Positions 45,079 to 54,297 are shown, counted from the first letter of the stretch. The stretch: 64,000 bases of DNA from JAWQFO01 sp033436665 (GCF_033436665.1 NZ_JAWQFO010000003.1:186001-250000); one strand, 5' to 3'. Notes: generated by a model not told the origin, from the sequence alone. Translations and numbers: made by a program.

Positions 45079-45237
45079 CGTGTCCCACTCGTCTTGCGCG
45101 TTCGGGCGGACAGTTTCCCAAATCCCGGGGGAGGGCAAGGCCGTGTGCGCCATCGTCCGCCACGCGCCGGCGGTGGCATGGACACTGCCGCCGACGCGGC
45201 TAGGGTAGGTGGCGTGGTGGCATGGAAAGGGACCGCG

Positions 45238-45831
45238 ATGACCGACCAGATGCTCGACGACACGGGTCTGCAGCCGGAAAAGGCACCGGCAGGGCAGATC
45301 GACAGCCTCTTCTTCCGCAGCCGGAACGTCCTTGTGACCGGCGAGATCAACGACAAAGTGGCGCAGAAGGCGGTGACGCACCTGCTGGCGCTGGCCGAAG
45401 AGAACGACGATCCGATCAACGTCTTCATCTCTTCGCCCGGCGGGCATGTCGAAAGCGGCGACATGGTGCATGACGTGATCAAGTTCATCCGGCCGAAGGT
45501 GCGCTGCATCGGTTCGGGCTGGGTGGCCAGCGCCGGGGCGCTGATCTTCATCGGCGCGGCGCGCGAGAACCGCTACTGCCTGCCCAACACGCGATTCCTG
45601 CTGCACCAGCCGTCGGGCGGGATCGGCGGGCAGGCCAGCGACATGATGATCCAGGCCGAACAGATCCGCATCATGCGCGAACGCTTCGACAGGCTGTTCG
45701 CCGATGCGACCGGGCAGACACCGCAGAAGATCGCCGCCGACACGGCACGCGACTTCTGGCTCACCGGCCCCGAGGCGCTCGACTACGGGCTGGTCGGCCG
45801 GATCATCAGTTCGGTGGACGATCTCGCCTAG
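45238..45831 (+). CDS. ClpP-family serine protease (paralogue)
   Basis: A 197-aa member of the ClpP family. The catalytic triad is intact: S98 (VASAGALIF), H123 (LLHQPSGG) and D172 (DTARDFW), close to E. coli ClpP numbering (S97, H122, D171), so it should be an active peptidase subunit. It is not next to clpX, so it is a second ClpP-type protein rather than the main housekeeping copy. It starts at 45238 after AAAGGG. It would need an AAA+ unfoldase partner in trans. Confidence 0.9.
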   Translation: MTDQMLDDTGLQPEKAPAGQIDSLFFRSRNVLVTGEINDKVAQKAVTHLLALAEENDDPINVFISSPGGHVESGDMVHDVIKFIRPKVRCIGSGWVASAGALIFIGAARENRYCLPNTRFLLHQPSGGIGGQASDMMIQAEQIRIMRERFDRLFADATGQTPQKIAADTARDFWLTGPEALDYGLVGRIISSVDDLA

Positions 45832-45896
45832 GGCGACCGGTCTCAGCGATCCGGCGGCTTTGTGGTACACTGTCCCTGCATTACCGGAGGGGCACC

Positions 45897-46430
45897 ATGT
45901 TTGATTTGGCCAATTTCGTTTCCGATTGCCGCAGCGCGGTGGATCGGGACAGCACCCACAAGAGCGTTGCGGAGATCATGCAAAAGGCGTTCCGTGATCC
46001 CTCTGGGATCACGGCGGCGCTGGGCGAACCGGAGGAAAGCGGGATCACGCCGCTTTACAAGTCGCACGACCTGACCATCGTCAACGTGGTCTGGAAACCC
46101 GAGATGACCGTCATGCCGCACAATCACGAGATGTGGGCCGTGATCGGCATCTACGGCGGACGCGAGGACAACATCTTCTGGCGCCGGGTCAAGGACGACC
46201 CCGCGGGCCTGATCGAAGCCGCCGGTGCGCGGGCGCTGTCGACGGGCGACGTCGCCCCGCTGGGTCCGGACATCATTCACTCGGTCACCAATCCCATCCC
46301 CAAGCTGACGGGCGCGATCCATGTCTACGGCGGGGACTTCTTCGAGACCGAGCGCAGCGAATGGGATCCCGAAAGGCTGACCGAGCAGGCGCTCGATATC
46401 GCGCGGGTCAAGGCGATGTTCGCGGACTGA
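45897..46430 (+). CDS. Cupin-fold metal-binding protein
   Basis: A 177-aa protein of the RmlC-like cupin superfamily, close to small-molecule dioxygenase relatives. The metal site is MPHNHEMWAVIGIYGGREDNIFW, with a second conserved histidine in GPDIIHSVTNP. No substrate can be named. Its ribosome site is CCGGAGGGG, and an extended -10 (TGGTACACT) lies about 30 bp upstream. It converges on hupB-type HU with a terminator between them. Confidence 0.8.
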   Translation: MFDLANFVSDCRSAVDRDSTHKSVAEIMQKAFRDPSGITAALGEPEESGITPLYKSHDLTIVNVVWKPEMTVMPHNHEMWAVIGIYGGREDNIFWRRVKDDPAGLIEAAGARALSTGDVAPLGPDIIHSVTNPIPKLTGAIHVYGGDFFETERSEWDPERLTEQALDIARVKAMFAD

Positions 46431-46446
46431 ACCGGCCGGAATGCGA

Positions 46447-46468
46447 AAGGGCCGCCTGACGGCGGCCC
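46447..46468. terminator. Intergenic terminator hairpin
   Basis: Perfect 8-bp arms GGGCCGCC / GGCGGCCC with a 4-nt loop, between the cupin stop and the convergent HU stop. It can serve both strands; there is no T tract. Confidence 0.65.
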
Positions 46469-46493
46469 CTGGAGCATCGCGATCCGCTTGGGA

Positions 46494-46781
46494 TCAGCCG
46501 TTGACGCTGTCTTTCAGCGCCTTGGCGATGGTCATCTTGACGACCTTGTCGGCGTCTTTCTTGAACTGCTCGCCGGTCGCGGGGTTGCGCACCATGCGCT
46601 CTGGACGCTCGCGGCAGTAGATCTTGCCGACGCCCGGCAGTGTCACCGCGCCGCCGCCGGCGACTTCCTTGGTGATCAGCGTGCAGACGGCGTCCAGCGC
46701 GCTGCTGGCCGTCTTCTTGTCTGAGCCCATTTCCTCCGCCAGAGCGGCGACGAGCTGGGTTTTTGTCATCGGTTTGGCCAT
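46494..46781 (-). CDS. HU-family DNA-binding protein
   Basis: A 95-aa nucleoid protein that bends DNA and helps compact the chromosome. The dimer core is LVAALAEEMGSDKKTASSALDAV; the DNA-binding arm contains the RNPATGE signature; KVVKMTIAKALKDSVNG ends it. The sequence is at the IHF/HU boundary but has no alpha/beta IHF hallmark, so HU is preferred. A dyad lies in its promoter region. Confidence 0.93.
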   Translation of the reverse strand: MAKPMTKTQLVAALAEEMGSDKKTASSALDAVCTLITKEVAGGGAVTLPGVGKIYCRERPERMVRNPATGEQFKKDADKVVKMTIAKALKDSVNG

Positions 46782-46838
46782 TTTCTTCTCCTTCGTCTGC
46801 CCGACAGTTTGGGCTCAATTGCCGAAATCTACCCGGAT

Positions 46839-46856
46839 GTTGTGTATCAACACAAC
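46839..46856. promoter_or_regulatory. Dyad in the HU promoter region
   Basis: Perfect 7-bp arms GTTGTGT / ACACAAC around ATCA, 58 bp upstream of the HU start. On the minus strand TTGTGT and TAGATT are spaced 18 bp apart as a possible promoter, so the dyad could be an operator overlapping its -35. Confidence 0.5.
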
Positions 46857-46929
46857 GATTAGTGTACGTTTGCAAGGAAAAACGTGGCATTTTCCGCTGT
46901 TTTCCGCCTGTTTCGCACGGTCAACCGGG

Positions 46930-48393
46930 TCACAGGAAGGCGGTTTCGTCGAACGAACGCAATTTCCGGCTGTGGATGCGCTCCAGCGGCATGGTTCGCA
47001 GGCGCTCCATCGCACGGATGCCGATCATCAGGTGCCGCGCCACCTGCGTGCGATAGAAGTCCGTCGCCATGCCGGGCAGTTTCAGTTCTCCGTGGAGCGG
47101 CTTGTCGGACACGCAGAGCAATGTGCCGTAAGGCACGCGGAAGCGGAACCCGTTGGCGGCGATGGTCGCGCTCTCCATGTCGAGCGCCACGGCGCGGGAC
47201 TGGCTGAGGCGCTGCACCGGGCCCGAATTGTCGCGCAATTCCCAGTTGCGGTTGTCGAGCGAGGCCACCGTGCCGGTGCGCATGATACGCTTGAGCTCGT
47301 ACCCTTCGAGCGCCGTGATCTGCGCCACCGCCTGCTCGAGCGCGATCTGGATTTCGGCCAGCGCCGGGATCGGCACCCAGACCGGCAGGTCGTCGTCGAG
47401 CACCTTGTCCTCGCGCAGATAGGCATGGGCCAGGACGAAGTCGCCCAGGGCCTGGCTGTTGCGCAGCCCGGCGCAATGCCCGACCATCAGCCAGGCATGC
47501 GGGCGCAGCACCGCGATGTGATCAGTGGCGGTCTTGGCGTTCGACGGACCGACACCGATGTTGACCAGCGTGATGCCCGAGCCGTCCTTTCGCTTGAGGT
47601 GATAGGTCGGCATCTGCGGCGTCCGCGTGGGCCGGGCCAGTTCGCCGTCGCCGCTGGTGATCGTCGCGTTGTCGGTCGAGACGAAGGCGGTGTAGCCCGA
47701 CTGCGGGTCGTCGAGCATCTTGCGCGCGTAGGCCTCGAACTCGGAGACATAGAACTGGTAGTTGGTGAACAGCACGTAGTTCTGGAAATGGTCCGGATCG
47801 GTCGCGGTATAGTGTGACAGGCGCGCGAGCGAATAGTCGATGCGCTGGGCCGTGAACGGCGCCAGCGGGCCGACTCCGTCCGCCGGCACGTAGGTGCCGT
47901 TTACGATGTCGTCGTTTGTGGTGGTCAGGTCCGGCACGTCGAAGACGTCGCGCAGGGTGAAATCGGCGACGCCCTCGTGCGGGATGGTAATCGAGGCATC
48001 GCCGGCGACGGCGAAATGCACCGGGATCGGCGTATTGGACGCGCCGATGATCACCGGCTGGCCGTGGTTCTCGATCAGCAGGCCGATCTGCTGGCGCAGG
48101 TAGTTGGCAAAAAGATCCGGCCGCGTGATCGTCGCGGCATAGACACCCGGAGCCGAGACGTGGCCGAAGGACAGGCGCGTGTCGACGCGCGCAAAACTCG
48201 CGGTGCGGAACCGGATTTCGGGGTAATAGGCGCGCACGCGGCCCTTCGGGGCGCCTTTGGTCATGGCGTCGACGAATTGCGCGCTGAGGAACTGGGTCGC
48301 GCTTTTGTAAAGCTCGATAAGGCGCTCAACGGCCGCTTCGGCGTGGTGAAATTCCTCGGCCTCCGGGACCTCGGGTTTGACGATCTTGGTCAT
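46930..48393 (-). CDS. amn: AMP nucleosidase
   Basis: A 487-aa enzyme that splits AMP into adenine and ribose 5-phosphate. The N-terminal AMP-nucleosidase domain (1-170) is followed by a nucleoside-phosphorylase-like fold: VNIGVGPSNAKTATDHIAVL, LMVGHCAGLRNSQ and ALDMESATIAANG. The start overlaps the adenine deaminase stop by ATGA, so it is the second gene of that operon. The pair could degrade adenylate to hypoxanthine. Confidence 0.95.
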   Translation of the reverse strand: MTKIVKPEVPEAEEFHHAEAAVERLIELYKSATQFLSAQFVDAMTKGAPKGRVRAYYPEIRFRTASFARVDTRLSFGHVSAPGVYAATITRPDLFANYLRQQIGLLIENHGQPVIIGASNTPIPVHFAVAGDASITIPHEGVADFTLRDVFDVPDLTTTNDDIVNGTYVPADGVGPLAPFTAQRIDYSLARLSHYTATDPDHFQNYVLFTNYQFYVSEFEAYARKMLDDPQSGYTAFVSTDNATITSGDGELARPTRTPQMPTYHLKRKDGSGITLVNIGVGPSNAKTATDHIAVLRPHAWLMVGHCAGLRNSQALGDFVLAHAYLREDKVLDDDLPVWVPIPALAEIQIALEQAVAQITALEGYELKRIMRTGTVASLDNRNWELRDNSGPVQRLSQSRAVALDMESATIAANGFRFRVPYGTLLCVSDKPLHGELKLPGMATDFYRTQVARHLMIGIRAMERLRTMPLERIHSRKLRSFDETAFL

Positions 48394-50192
48394 GAAACAG
48401 ACTCTAGGACGGGAATGAATTCGAAGCTGCGGACGTCGACGAGGCCGAGGTCCGAGATCCGCAGCGCGGGGATGACGACCAGCGCCAGCAGCGAGTGTTG
48501 CATGTAGGCGTTGTTGAGCGTGCAGCCGCAATCGCGCATCGCCTGCATCATCCGGTCTGCCTTGGCCGCGACCTCCGATGCCGGCGCGTCCGACATCAGC
48601 CCGGCGATCGGCAGGTCGACCAGCGCCAGCTCTTCTCCGTCACGCCAGATTGTGATGCCGCCGCCGACCGCGCCGAGCCGATTGGCGGCGAGCGCCATCT
48701 GTTCGTCATCAGTGCCGACGACGATCATGTGGTGGCTGTCGTGTGCCACGGTCGAGGCCATCGCCATCCGCCCCTCATAGCCGAAGCCCGACACGAAGGC
48801 GTTGATGACCCCACCGGTGGCGCGGTGACGCTCGACCAATGCGATCTGGCAGACCTCGCCGGTGGCCTGCACGCGGCCCGCGGTCACGGGAAGCTCGAAC
48901 TTCAGCGCCTTGGTCGGGGCCTGGTTCTCGACCACGCCGATGACGTTGGCCTGCACTGCATTGGCGCCATCCGGCGCGGCGACGACGAAATCCTCCGCCG
49001 TGAGGTCACGCGCCATGTGCACCGTGCAGCGCGCGGCATCGGGCCAGTCGTAATGCGGGCAGTCGACAAGGCATTCGCCGTTCTCGGCCACGATGCGGCC
49101 GCGGGCGATGACGGTCTCGACGGGCAGCGTTTCGAGGTCCGAGGTCAGGATCACGTCGGCCCGGCGCCCGGGGGTGATCGAGCCGATTTCGCGCTCGAGC
49201 CCGAAATGCGTGGCGGTGTTGATCGTGGCCATCTGCAGCGCAACCAGCGGGTCGCAGCCGCAGGCGATGGCGTGGCGCACGACCCGGTTCATATGCCCGT
49301 CGCCGACCAGCGTACCCGAGTGGCAATCGTCGGTGCAGAGGATGAAGTTGCGCGGATCGAGCCCCTTCTCGGTGATCGCGGTGATCTGGCTTTCGACGTC
49401 GTACCAGGCCGAACCCAGCCGCATCATCGCGCGCATCCCGCCGCGGACCCGCGCGATCGCGTCGGCCTCGCAGGTGCCTTCGTGATCGTCCGCCGGGCCG
49501 CCCGCGAGGTAACCCGCGAAGGCCGGGCCGAGGTCGGGCGAGGCGTAATGCCCGCCAACCGTCTTGCCTACGGCCTGCGTGGCCGCGATTTCGGCCAGCA
49601 TCTTCGGATCGGCGTTCGAGACGCCGGGAAAATTCATCATCTCGCCCAGCCCGATGATCCCGGGCCACTGCATCGCCTCGGCGACGTCCTCGGGCGTGAT
49701 CTCGTGCCCGGTGGTCTCCATGCCCGGCGCGGACGGCGCGCAGGAGGGCATCTGCGTGAAAATGTTGACCGGCTGCATCAGCGCCTCGTCATGCATCATC
49801 CGCACGCCCTCGAGACCCAGCACGTTGGCGATCTCGTGCGGGTCGGTGAACATCGAGGTGGTGCCGTGCGGGATCACCGCCCGCGCGAACTCGGCCGGGG
49901 TCAGCATCCCGCTTTCGATGTGCATGTGCGCGTCGCAGAGACCGGGGACCATGTAGCGCCCGTCAGCCTCGATGATCTGCGTGTCGGGTCCGGTGCAGTA
50001 GCCCGCGTCGGGGACCACGCAGGCGATGCGCCCCGCGGTAATGGCGATGTCGTGACCCGGCAGGATTTCGCGGCTGTGCACGTTGACCCAGACCCCGCCC
50101 TTGATCACGGTATCGGCAGGGCGTCGGCCGGTGGCCGTCGCGATCAGCTCGGCGGCGACGTCGGGCCAGGGAGAAACGGGGAGGTTCGTCAT
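48390..50192 (-). CDS. ade: Adenine deaminase
   Basis: A 600-aa amidohydrolase that deaminates adenine to hypoxanthine. Metal ligands are in VPGLCDAHMHIESGML and DPHEIANVLG, and the later DDCHSGTLVGDGHM motif is typical of Ade. The start at 50192 has AAGGG upstream; an ATG at 50207 would leave that site inside the gene. It is first of the ade-amn operon, linked by a 4-nt overlap. It is divergent from a VOC-family gene. Confidence 0.95.
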   Translation of the reverse strand: MTNLPVSPWPDVAAELIATATGRRPADTVIKGGVWVNVHSREILPGHDIAITAGRIACVVPDAGYCTGPDTQIIEADGRYMVPGLCDAHMHIESGMLTPAEFARAVIPHGTTSMFTDPHEIANVLGLEGVRMMHDEALMQPVNIFTQMPSCAPSAPGMETTGHEITPEDVAEAMQWPGIIGLGEMMNFPGVSNADPKMLAEIAATQAVGKTVGGHYASPDLGPAFAGYLAGGPADDHEGTCEADAIARVRGGMRAMMRLGSAWYDVESQITAITEKGLDPRNFILCTDDCHSGTLVGDGHMNRVVRHAIACGCDPLVALQMATINTATHFGLEREIGSITPGRRADVILTSDLETLPVETVIARGRIVAENGECLVDCPHYDWPDAARCTVHMARDLTAEDFVVAAPDGANAVQANVIGVVENQAPTKALKFELPVTAGRVQATGEVCQIALVERHRATGGVINAFVSGFGYEGRMAMASTVAHDSHHMIVVGTDDEQMALAANRLGAVGGGITIWRDGEELALVDLPIAGLMSDAPASEVAAKADRMMQAMRDCGCTLNNAYMQHSLLALVVIPALRISDLGLVDVRSFEFIPVLESVS

Positions 50193-50229
50193 GTCCCTTG
50201 GTGGCACGGGGCCGGGAAAGGTTCAAGCG

Positions 50230-50664
50230 GTGGCAGCGGACGCGCAGGACCTCGAGACTGTCAGCGCCGAGGACTTCGGCGCGTCCTTGCGCGGCATCGG
50301 CCTGAACCTGCTGGTGCGCGACGTTCCGGCGCAGGCCGCGTTTCTGGGCGAGGTCTTCGGCATGACAGCGCACAGGGTCAGCCGGGACTTCGCCATCCTG
50401 CGCTACGGCGAAATGCTGTTCCAGATTCACGCGGACGGAACCTATCACTCCAACCCGTTGCTTGGCCTGCTGCCCGAGACCCCGCCGCGCGGTGCGGGCC
50501 TCGAAATCAGGCTCTACGACAGCGATCCGGATGTTGCGGCGCAAAAGGCCGAGGCGGCGGGTGGCACGATCCTGCAACCGCCCACCGACAAGCCGCACGG
50601 TCTGCGCGAGGCCTATATCCTCTGCGCCGACGGATACGCCTGGGTGCCAAGCCGCCCGCTCTGA
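50230..50664 (+). CDS. VOC-family (glyoxalase-like) protein
   Basis: A 144-aa protein of the vicinal oxygen chelate superfamily, with two beta-alpha-beta-beta-beta modules (NLLVRDVPAQAAFLGEVFGM and AGLEIRLYDSDPDVAAQKAEAAG). The GTG start at 50230 is preferred because GGGAAAGG lies 7-13 nt upstream; ATG 50191 overlaps the ade start. It could be a glyoxalase, dioxygenase or antibiotic-binding protein; the sequence does not say which. Confidence 0.8.
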   Translation: MAADAQDLETVSAEDFGASLRGIGLNLLVRDVPAQAAFLGEVFGMTAHRVSRDFAILRYGEMLFQIHADGTYHSNPLLGLLPETPPRGAGLEIRLYDSDPDVAAQKAEAAGGTILQPPTDKPHGLREAYILCADGYAWVPSRPL

Positions 50665-50715
50665 CGGGAACCGGCGTGCTGCCGTTGGCGTTTCCCCGCC
50701 GAGGTGACCCCGACC

Positions 50716-51711
50716 ATGCTGGCCGAACGCAAGATACCCGGACTTGTCTACTATCCCGATACCGCGCCGGGCATCACGCGCCGGCGGCAGGGGCGCGGGT
50801 TCAGCTACATTGCGCCCGACGGCACCCGCATCGACTGTCCCGACGAGCGCGCCCGCATCGCCGCCCTTGCCGTTCCGCCGGCCTACGAGGACGTCTGGAT
50901 CTCGCCGCGCGCCAACGGCCACCTGCAGGCGACGGGCCGCGACGCGCGGCGTCGCAAGCAGTACCGCTATCACCCCGACTGGACCGAGTTCCGTGCCCAG
51001 CGCAAGTTCCACCACCTTCCGGCCTTCGGCGAGGCGCTGCCAGCCGTGCGCCGCGCGATCTTAAGGGACCTCAAGGAAGAGGCCGGCGACCGGCGGTTTG
51101 CGATTGCCGCCGTGCTCGCCCTGATCGACCGGTTGTCGCTGCGCGTCGGTCACCCGGCCTATGCCAAGGAGAACCGCAGCTACGGGGCCACGACCTTGCG
51201 CGCCAACCACGTCGGGATGAAGGACGGCGAAATCATGCTGAACTTCACCGCAAAGGGCGGTCTGAAAGTGAAACGGCACTTGAAGGACACCACGTTGAAC
51301 CGCACGCTTGCGCGCCTGCACGATCTGCCGGGCAAGGCGCTGGTGTCCTGGCTCGACGAGGACGGCAATGCGCGCGAGGTCACTTCGGAAGAGGTCAACA
51401 CGCGTCTTGCCGAGTTCACCGGCGACGAGACCATGACGGCCAAGACCTTCCGCACCTGGAACGGCAGCGTCGCGGCCCTCGAGGTCGCCCTGAAACCCGA
51501 GCCGCTGACCATCCGGGCGATGTCCGAGGCCGCCGCCGAGCGGTTGCACAACACGCCCGCCATCGCCCGCAAGAGCTATATCCATCCGGCGATCATCGAG
51601 CTTGCCGAACTGGATCCGGACGCGCGCCAAGAGGCGATCGGCGACGGTGCCGAGCGTGCCGGTCTGCGAAAGTCCGAGACCCGGCTTCTGTCCTTTCTCT
51701 CGGGCGGCTGA
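50716..51711 (+). CDS. DNA topoisomerase IB
   Basis: A 331-aa enzyme of the eukaryote/poxvirus-type topoisomerase IB family, which relaxes supercoils by a 3'-phosphotyrosyl intermediate. The catalytic tyrosine is in ARKSYIHP at about residue 288; the second active-site arginine is in KTFRTWNGS, and YRYHPDWTEFRAQRKFHHL opens the catalytic domain. ATG 50716 is chosen since GAGGTGA lies upstream; a GTG at 50704 is an alternative. A strong terminator follows. Confidence 0.93.
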   Translation: MLAERKIPGLVYYPDTAPGITRRRQGRGFSYIAPDGTRIDCPDERARIAALAVPPAYEDVWISPRANGHLQATGRDARRRKQYRYHPDWTEFRAQRKFHHLPAFGEALPAVRRAILRDLKEEAGDRRFAIAAVLALIDRLSLRVGHPAYAKENRSYGATTLRANHVGMKDGEIMLNFTAKGGLKVKRHLKDTTLNRTLARLHDLPGKALVSWLDEDGNAREVTSEEVNTRLAEFTGDETMTAKTFRTWNGSVAALEVALKPEPLTIRAMSEAAAERLHNTPAIARKSYIHPAIIELAELDPDARQEAIGDGAERAGLRKSETRLLSFLSGG

Positions 51712-51740
51712 CCCTCGGTCACGCAACGGCCTGTCCTGCA

Positions 51741-51762
51741 GCGACCGTCCCGGTCGCTTTTC
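51741..51762 (+). terminator. Intrinsic terminator of the topoisomerase gene
   Basis: Perfect 7-bp arms GCGACCG / CGGTCGC with a 3-nt loop and TTTTC tail, 29 bp after the stop. Confidence 0.8.
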
Positions 51763-51828
51763 GATTGGTCTTTGCCCGCCGGAAGTGGTGTCATGCGCGC
51801 GAATGCAAGACCGCAGAGGAGAGAGCCG

Positions 51829-52581
51829 ATGACCGTAACCAGCTTGCGCCCGAACATGACCCACTGGCAGGAGCGGGTGGACCTCGCCGCCGCCTTCCGC
51901 TGGACCGCGCGCCTGAACCTGCACGAGGCCGTGGCCAACCACTTCTCGATGGCGGTTAACGACGACGGCACGAAGTTCCTGATGAACCCCAACCAGATGC
52001 ATTTCAGCCGGATAAAAGCGAGCGATCTCATCGAGATGGACGCCAACGACCCGGACTGCATGAAGGACGTCGATGCCGACATAACCGCATGGGGCCTGCA
52101 CGGCGGCATTCACCGGCACTGCCCGCATGCGCGCTGCGCGATGCACGTGCATTCGATCCACGCGACGGTTCTTGCCAGCCTCGCTGACAGCCGGTTGCCC
52201 GCGATCGACCAGAACTCGGCGATGTTCTACAACCGCGTCGTCGTCGACGATCACTACGACGGTCTTGCGCTCGAGGATGAGGGCAACCGCTGCGCGCGGC
52301 TCTTCGACGATCCGAAAAAGAAGGTTATGGTGATGGGCAACCACGGTTTGATGGTGATCGGCGATACCGTGGCCGACACCTTCAACCGGCTGTTCTATTT
52401 CGAACGCGCGGCAGAAACCTACATCCGGGCGCTGCAGACCGGGCAAGCGCTGCGCTACCTGCCCGACGATGTGGCCGAAAAGACCGCACAGATGATCGAG
52501 GACTACCCCGAGCAGGACGAGCGGCATCTGGCGGAGCTCAAGGCGATCCTCGATGAGGAAGGCTCCGACTACGACAAGTAG
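51829..52581 (+). CDS. Class II aldolase/adducin-family protein
   Basis: A 250-aa class II aldolase fold. The zinc histidines are read from MHVHSIHATVLAS near residue 105 and the later NHGLMVIGDTVAD. Relatives act as aldolases or epimerases on phosphorylated sugars (fuculose, ribulose) or as other lyases; the sequence does not fix the substrate. The start at 51829 follows AGAGGAGAGA. It is followed by a DUF1810 gene 18 bp later. Confidence 0.87.
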   Translation: MTVTSLRPNMTHWQERVDLAAAFRWTARLNLHEAVANHFSMAVNDDGTKFLMNPNQMHFSRIKASDLIEMDANDPDCMKDVDADITAWGLHGGIHRHCPHARCAMHVHSIHATVLASLADSRLPAIDQNSAMFYNRVVVDDHYDGLALEDEGNRCARLFDDPKKKVMVMGNHGLMVIGDTVADTFNRLFYFERAAETYIRALQTGQALRYLPDDVAEKTAQMIEDYPEQDERHLAELKAILDEEGSDYDK

Positions 52582-52599
52582 CCGCGAAGGTTCCGGGAC

Positions 52600-53058
52600 A
52601 TGACCGAAGACGGGCTGGAGCGGTTCGTGACGGCGCAGGCGCCGGTCATCGCGCGCGTACGCGCCGAACTCGCCGCGGGTCGCAAAGAGAGCCACTGGAT
52701 GTGGTTCGTCTTCCCGCAACTGCGCGGGCTCGGGTCCTCGGCGATGGCGCAGCTCTACGGGCTTGCCGATGCGGACGAGGCCCGCGCTTACGACGCGCAT
52801 GCCACGCTCGGCCCACGCCTGCAGGACTGCGCGGCACTGGTTCTCGGCCATTCCGGCCGCAGTGCCGCGCAGATCATGGGTGCCGTCGATGCGATGAAGC
52901 TGCGCTCCTGCGCCACGCTCTTTCGCGAGGTTTCCACCAAACGGGGCATGTTCTCGGATCTGATCGACACCTTTTACGGTGGAGAGGCCTGTCAGATGAC
53001 GATGCGGATACTGGAAAAGCAGCGGCAGGAGAGCCGCAACACAAGGGGCAGGGAATGA
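52600..53058 (+). CDS. DUF1810-family protein
   Basis: A 152-aa helical protein of the DUF1810 family, marked by KESHWMWFVFPQLRGLG and MFSDLIDTFYGGEACQMT. Function is unknown; in other bacteria the family is usually a stand-alone small protein. Its stop overlaps the acyl-CoA dehydrogenase ATG (ATGA), so the two are translated together, though a link between their roles is not implied. Confidence 0.85.
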   Translation: MTEDGLERFVTAQAPVIARVRAELAAGRKESHWMWFVFPQLRGLGSSAMAQLYGLADADEARAYDAHATLGPRLQDCAALVLGHSGRSAAQIMGAVDAMKLRSCATLFREVSTKRGMFSDLIDTFYGGEACQMTMRILEKQRQESRNTRGRE

Positions 53059-54215
53059 ACTACGGGCTGACCGAAGAGCACGCCATGATCGCGGACACGG
53101 TCCGCAGTTTCGTGGAAAAGGAAATCTACCCGCACGAGGCGCTGGTCGAGCGCACCGGCGAGGTGCCAGCCGAAATCGCGGCGGAGATCAAGCGCAAGAC
53201 CATCGAGCTGGGATTCTACGCCTGCAACTTTCCCGAAAGCGTCGGGTGTGCCGGTCTGACCCATCTCGAATTCGCCCTGGTCGAGCGCGAACTCGGGCGC
53301 GGGTCGATGGCGCTGAACCACTTCTTCGGGCGGCCACAGAACATCCTGATGGCCTGCGAAGGCGACCAGGTCGACCGCTACCTGATGCCAGCGGTACGTG
53401 GCGACCGCATGGACGCCCTCGCGATGACCGAGCCGGGCGCCGGGTCGGACGTGCGCGGCATGAAATGCACCGCCGTACGCGACGGCGGCGACTGGGTGGT
53501 TAACGGAACCAAGCACTTCATATCGGGCGCCGATCACGCCGATTTTGTCATCGTCTTCATCGCCACCGGCGAGGACCAGACCCCGAAGGGCCCGAAGAAA
53601 CGGATCACCGCCTTTCTTGTGGATCGCGGCACGCCCGGGTTCACGATCCGTGACGGCTACAGTTCCGTCAGCCATCGCGGCTACAAGAACATGATCCTCG
53701 ATTTCGATGGCTGCCGGCTGCCGGACGCGCAGGTGCTGGGCGAGGTCGACGGCGGCTTCGAGGTGATGAACACCTGGCTCTACGCCACGCGCATCACGGT
53801 CGCCGCAATGTCCGTCGGGCGCGCCCGACGGGTCTTCGACTACGCACTGGGCTACGCTGCCGAGCGCGAGCAGTTCGGCCAACCGATCGGCAGGTTCCAG
53901 GGCGTGAGCTTCCAGATCGCGGACATGATCACCGAGATCGACGCCGCCGACCTGCTGACGCTGGCCGCCGCGGATCGGCTCGACCGTGCCATGCCTGCGA
54001 ACCGCGAGATCGCGTCGGCCAAGCTTTACGCCTCGGAGATGCTGGCCCGGATCACCGATGCCGCGATCCAGGTCCACGGCGGCATGGGGCTGATGGACGA
54101 CTATCCGCTGGAACGTTTCTGGCGCGATGCGCGGGTGGAACGGATCTGGGATGGTACCAGCGAGATTCAGCGTCACATCATCAGCCGCGAGTTGCTGCGA
54201 GCGCTCGGGGCATGA
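53055..54215 (+). CDS. Acyl-CoA dehydrogenase
   Basis: A 386-aa flavoprotein that introduces a double bond into an acyl-CoA. Family blocks are AMTEPGAGSDVRGMKC near residue 125, the FAD-binding EREQFGQPIGRFQ, and VHGGMGLMDDYPLERF. The position of the MCAD-type catalytic glutamate is aspartate: IWDGTSEIQR with D366. Asp-type bases occur in some branches, and the substrate may be a branched or unsaturated acyl-CoA. It is followed, after an intergenic repeat pair, by acyl-CoA synthetase and hydratase genes. Confidence 0.92.
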   Translation: MNYGLTEEHAMIADTVRSFVEKEIYPHEALVERTGEVPAEIAAEIKRKTIELGFYACNFPESVGCAGLTHLEFALVERELGRGSMALNHFFGRPQNILMACEGDQVDRYLMPAVRGDRMDALAMTEPGAGSDVRGMKCTAVRDGGDWVVNGTKHFISGADHADFVIVFIATGEDQTPKGPKKRITAFLVDRGTPGFTIRDGYSSVSHRGYKNMILDFDGCRLPDAQVLGEVDGGFEVMNTWLYATRITVAAMSVGRARRVFDYALGYAAEREQFGQPIGRFQGVSFQIADMITEIDAADLLTLAAADRLDRAMPANREIASAKLYASEMLARITDAAIQVHGGMGLMDDYPLERFWRDARVERIWDGTSEIQRHIISRELLRALGA

Positions 54216-54249
54216 GGTCTTCCGCCGTGACTGCGTCACGTCGGCGGGC

Positions 54250-54297
54250 GCGGGGGCTCTGCCCCCGCACCCCCGGGATATTTGTGAACCAGAGAAG
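54250..54297 (+). repeat. Hairpin/GGATATTT repeat, copy A
   Basis: An 8-bp stem GCGGGGGC-TCT-GCCCCCGC (54250-54268), then the core CGGGATATTTGTGAACCAGAG. It is one of two copies in the 270-bp gap after the acyl-CoA dehydrogenase gene, and matches copy C near 36.8 kb. Confidence 0.75.
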
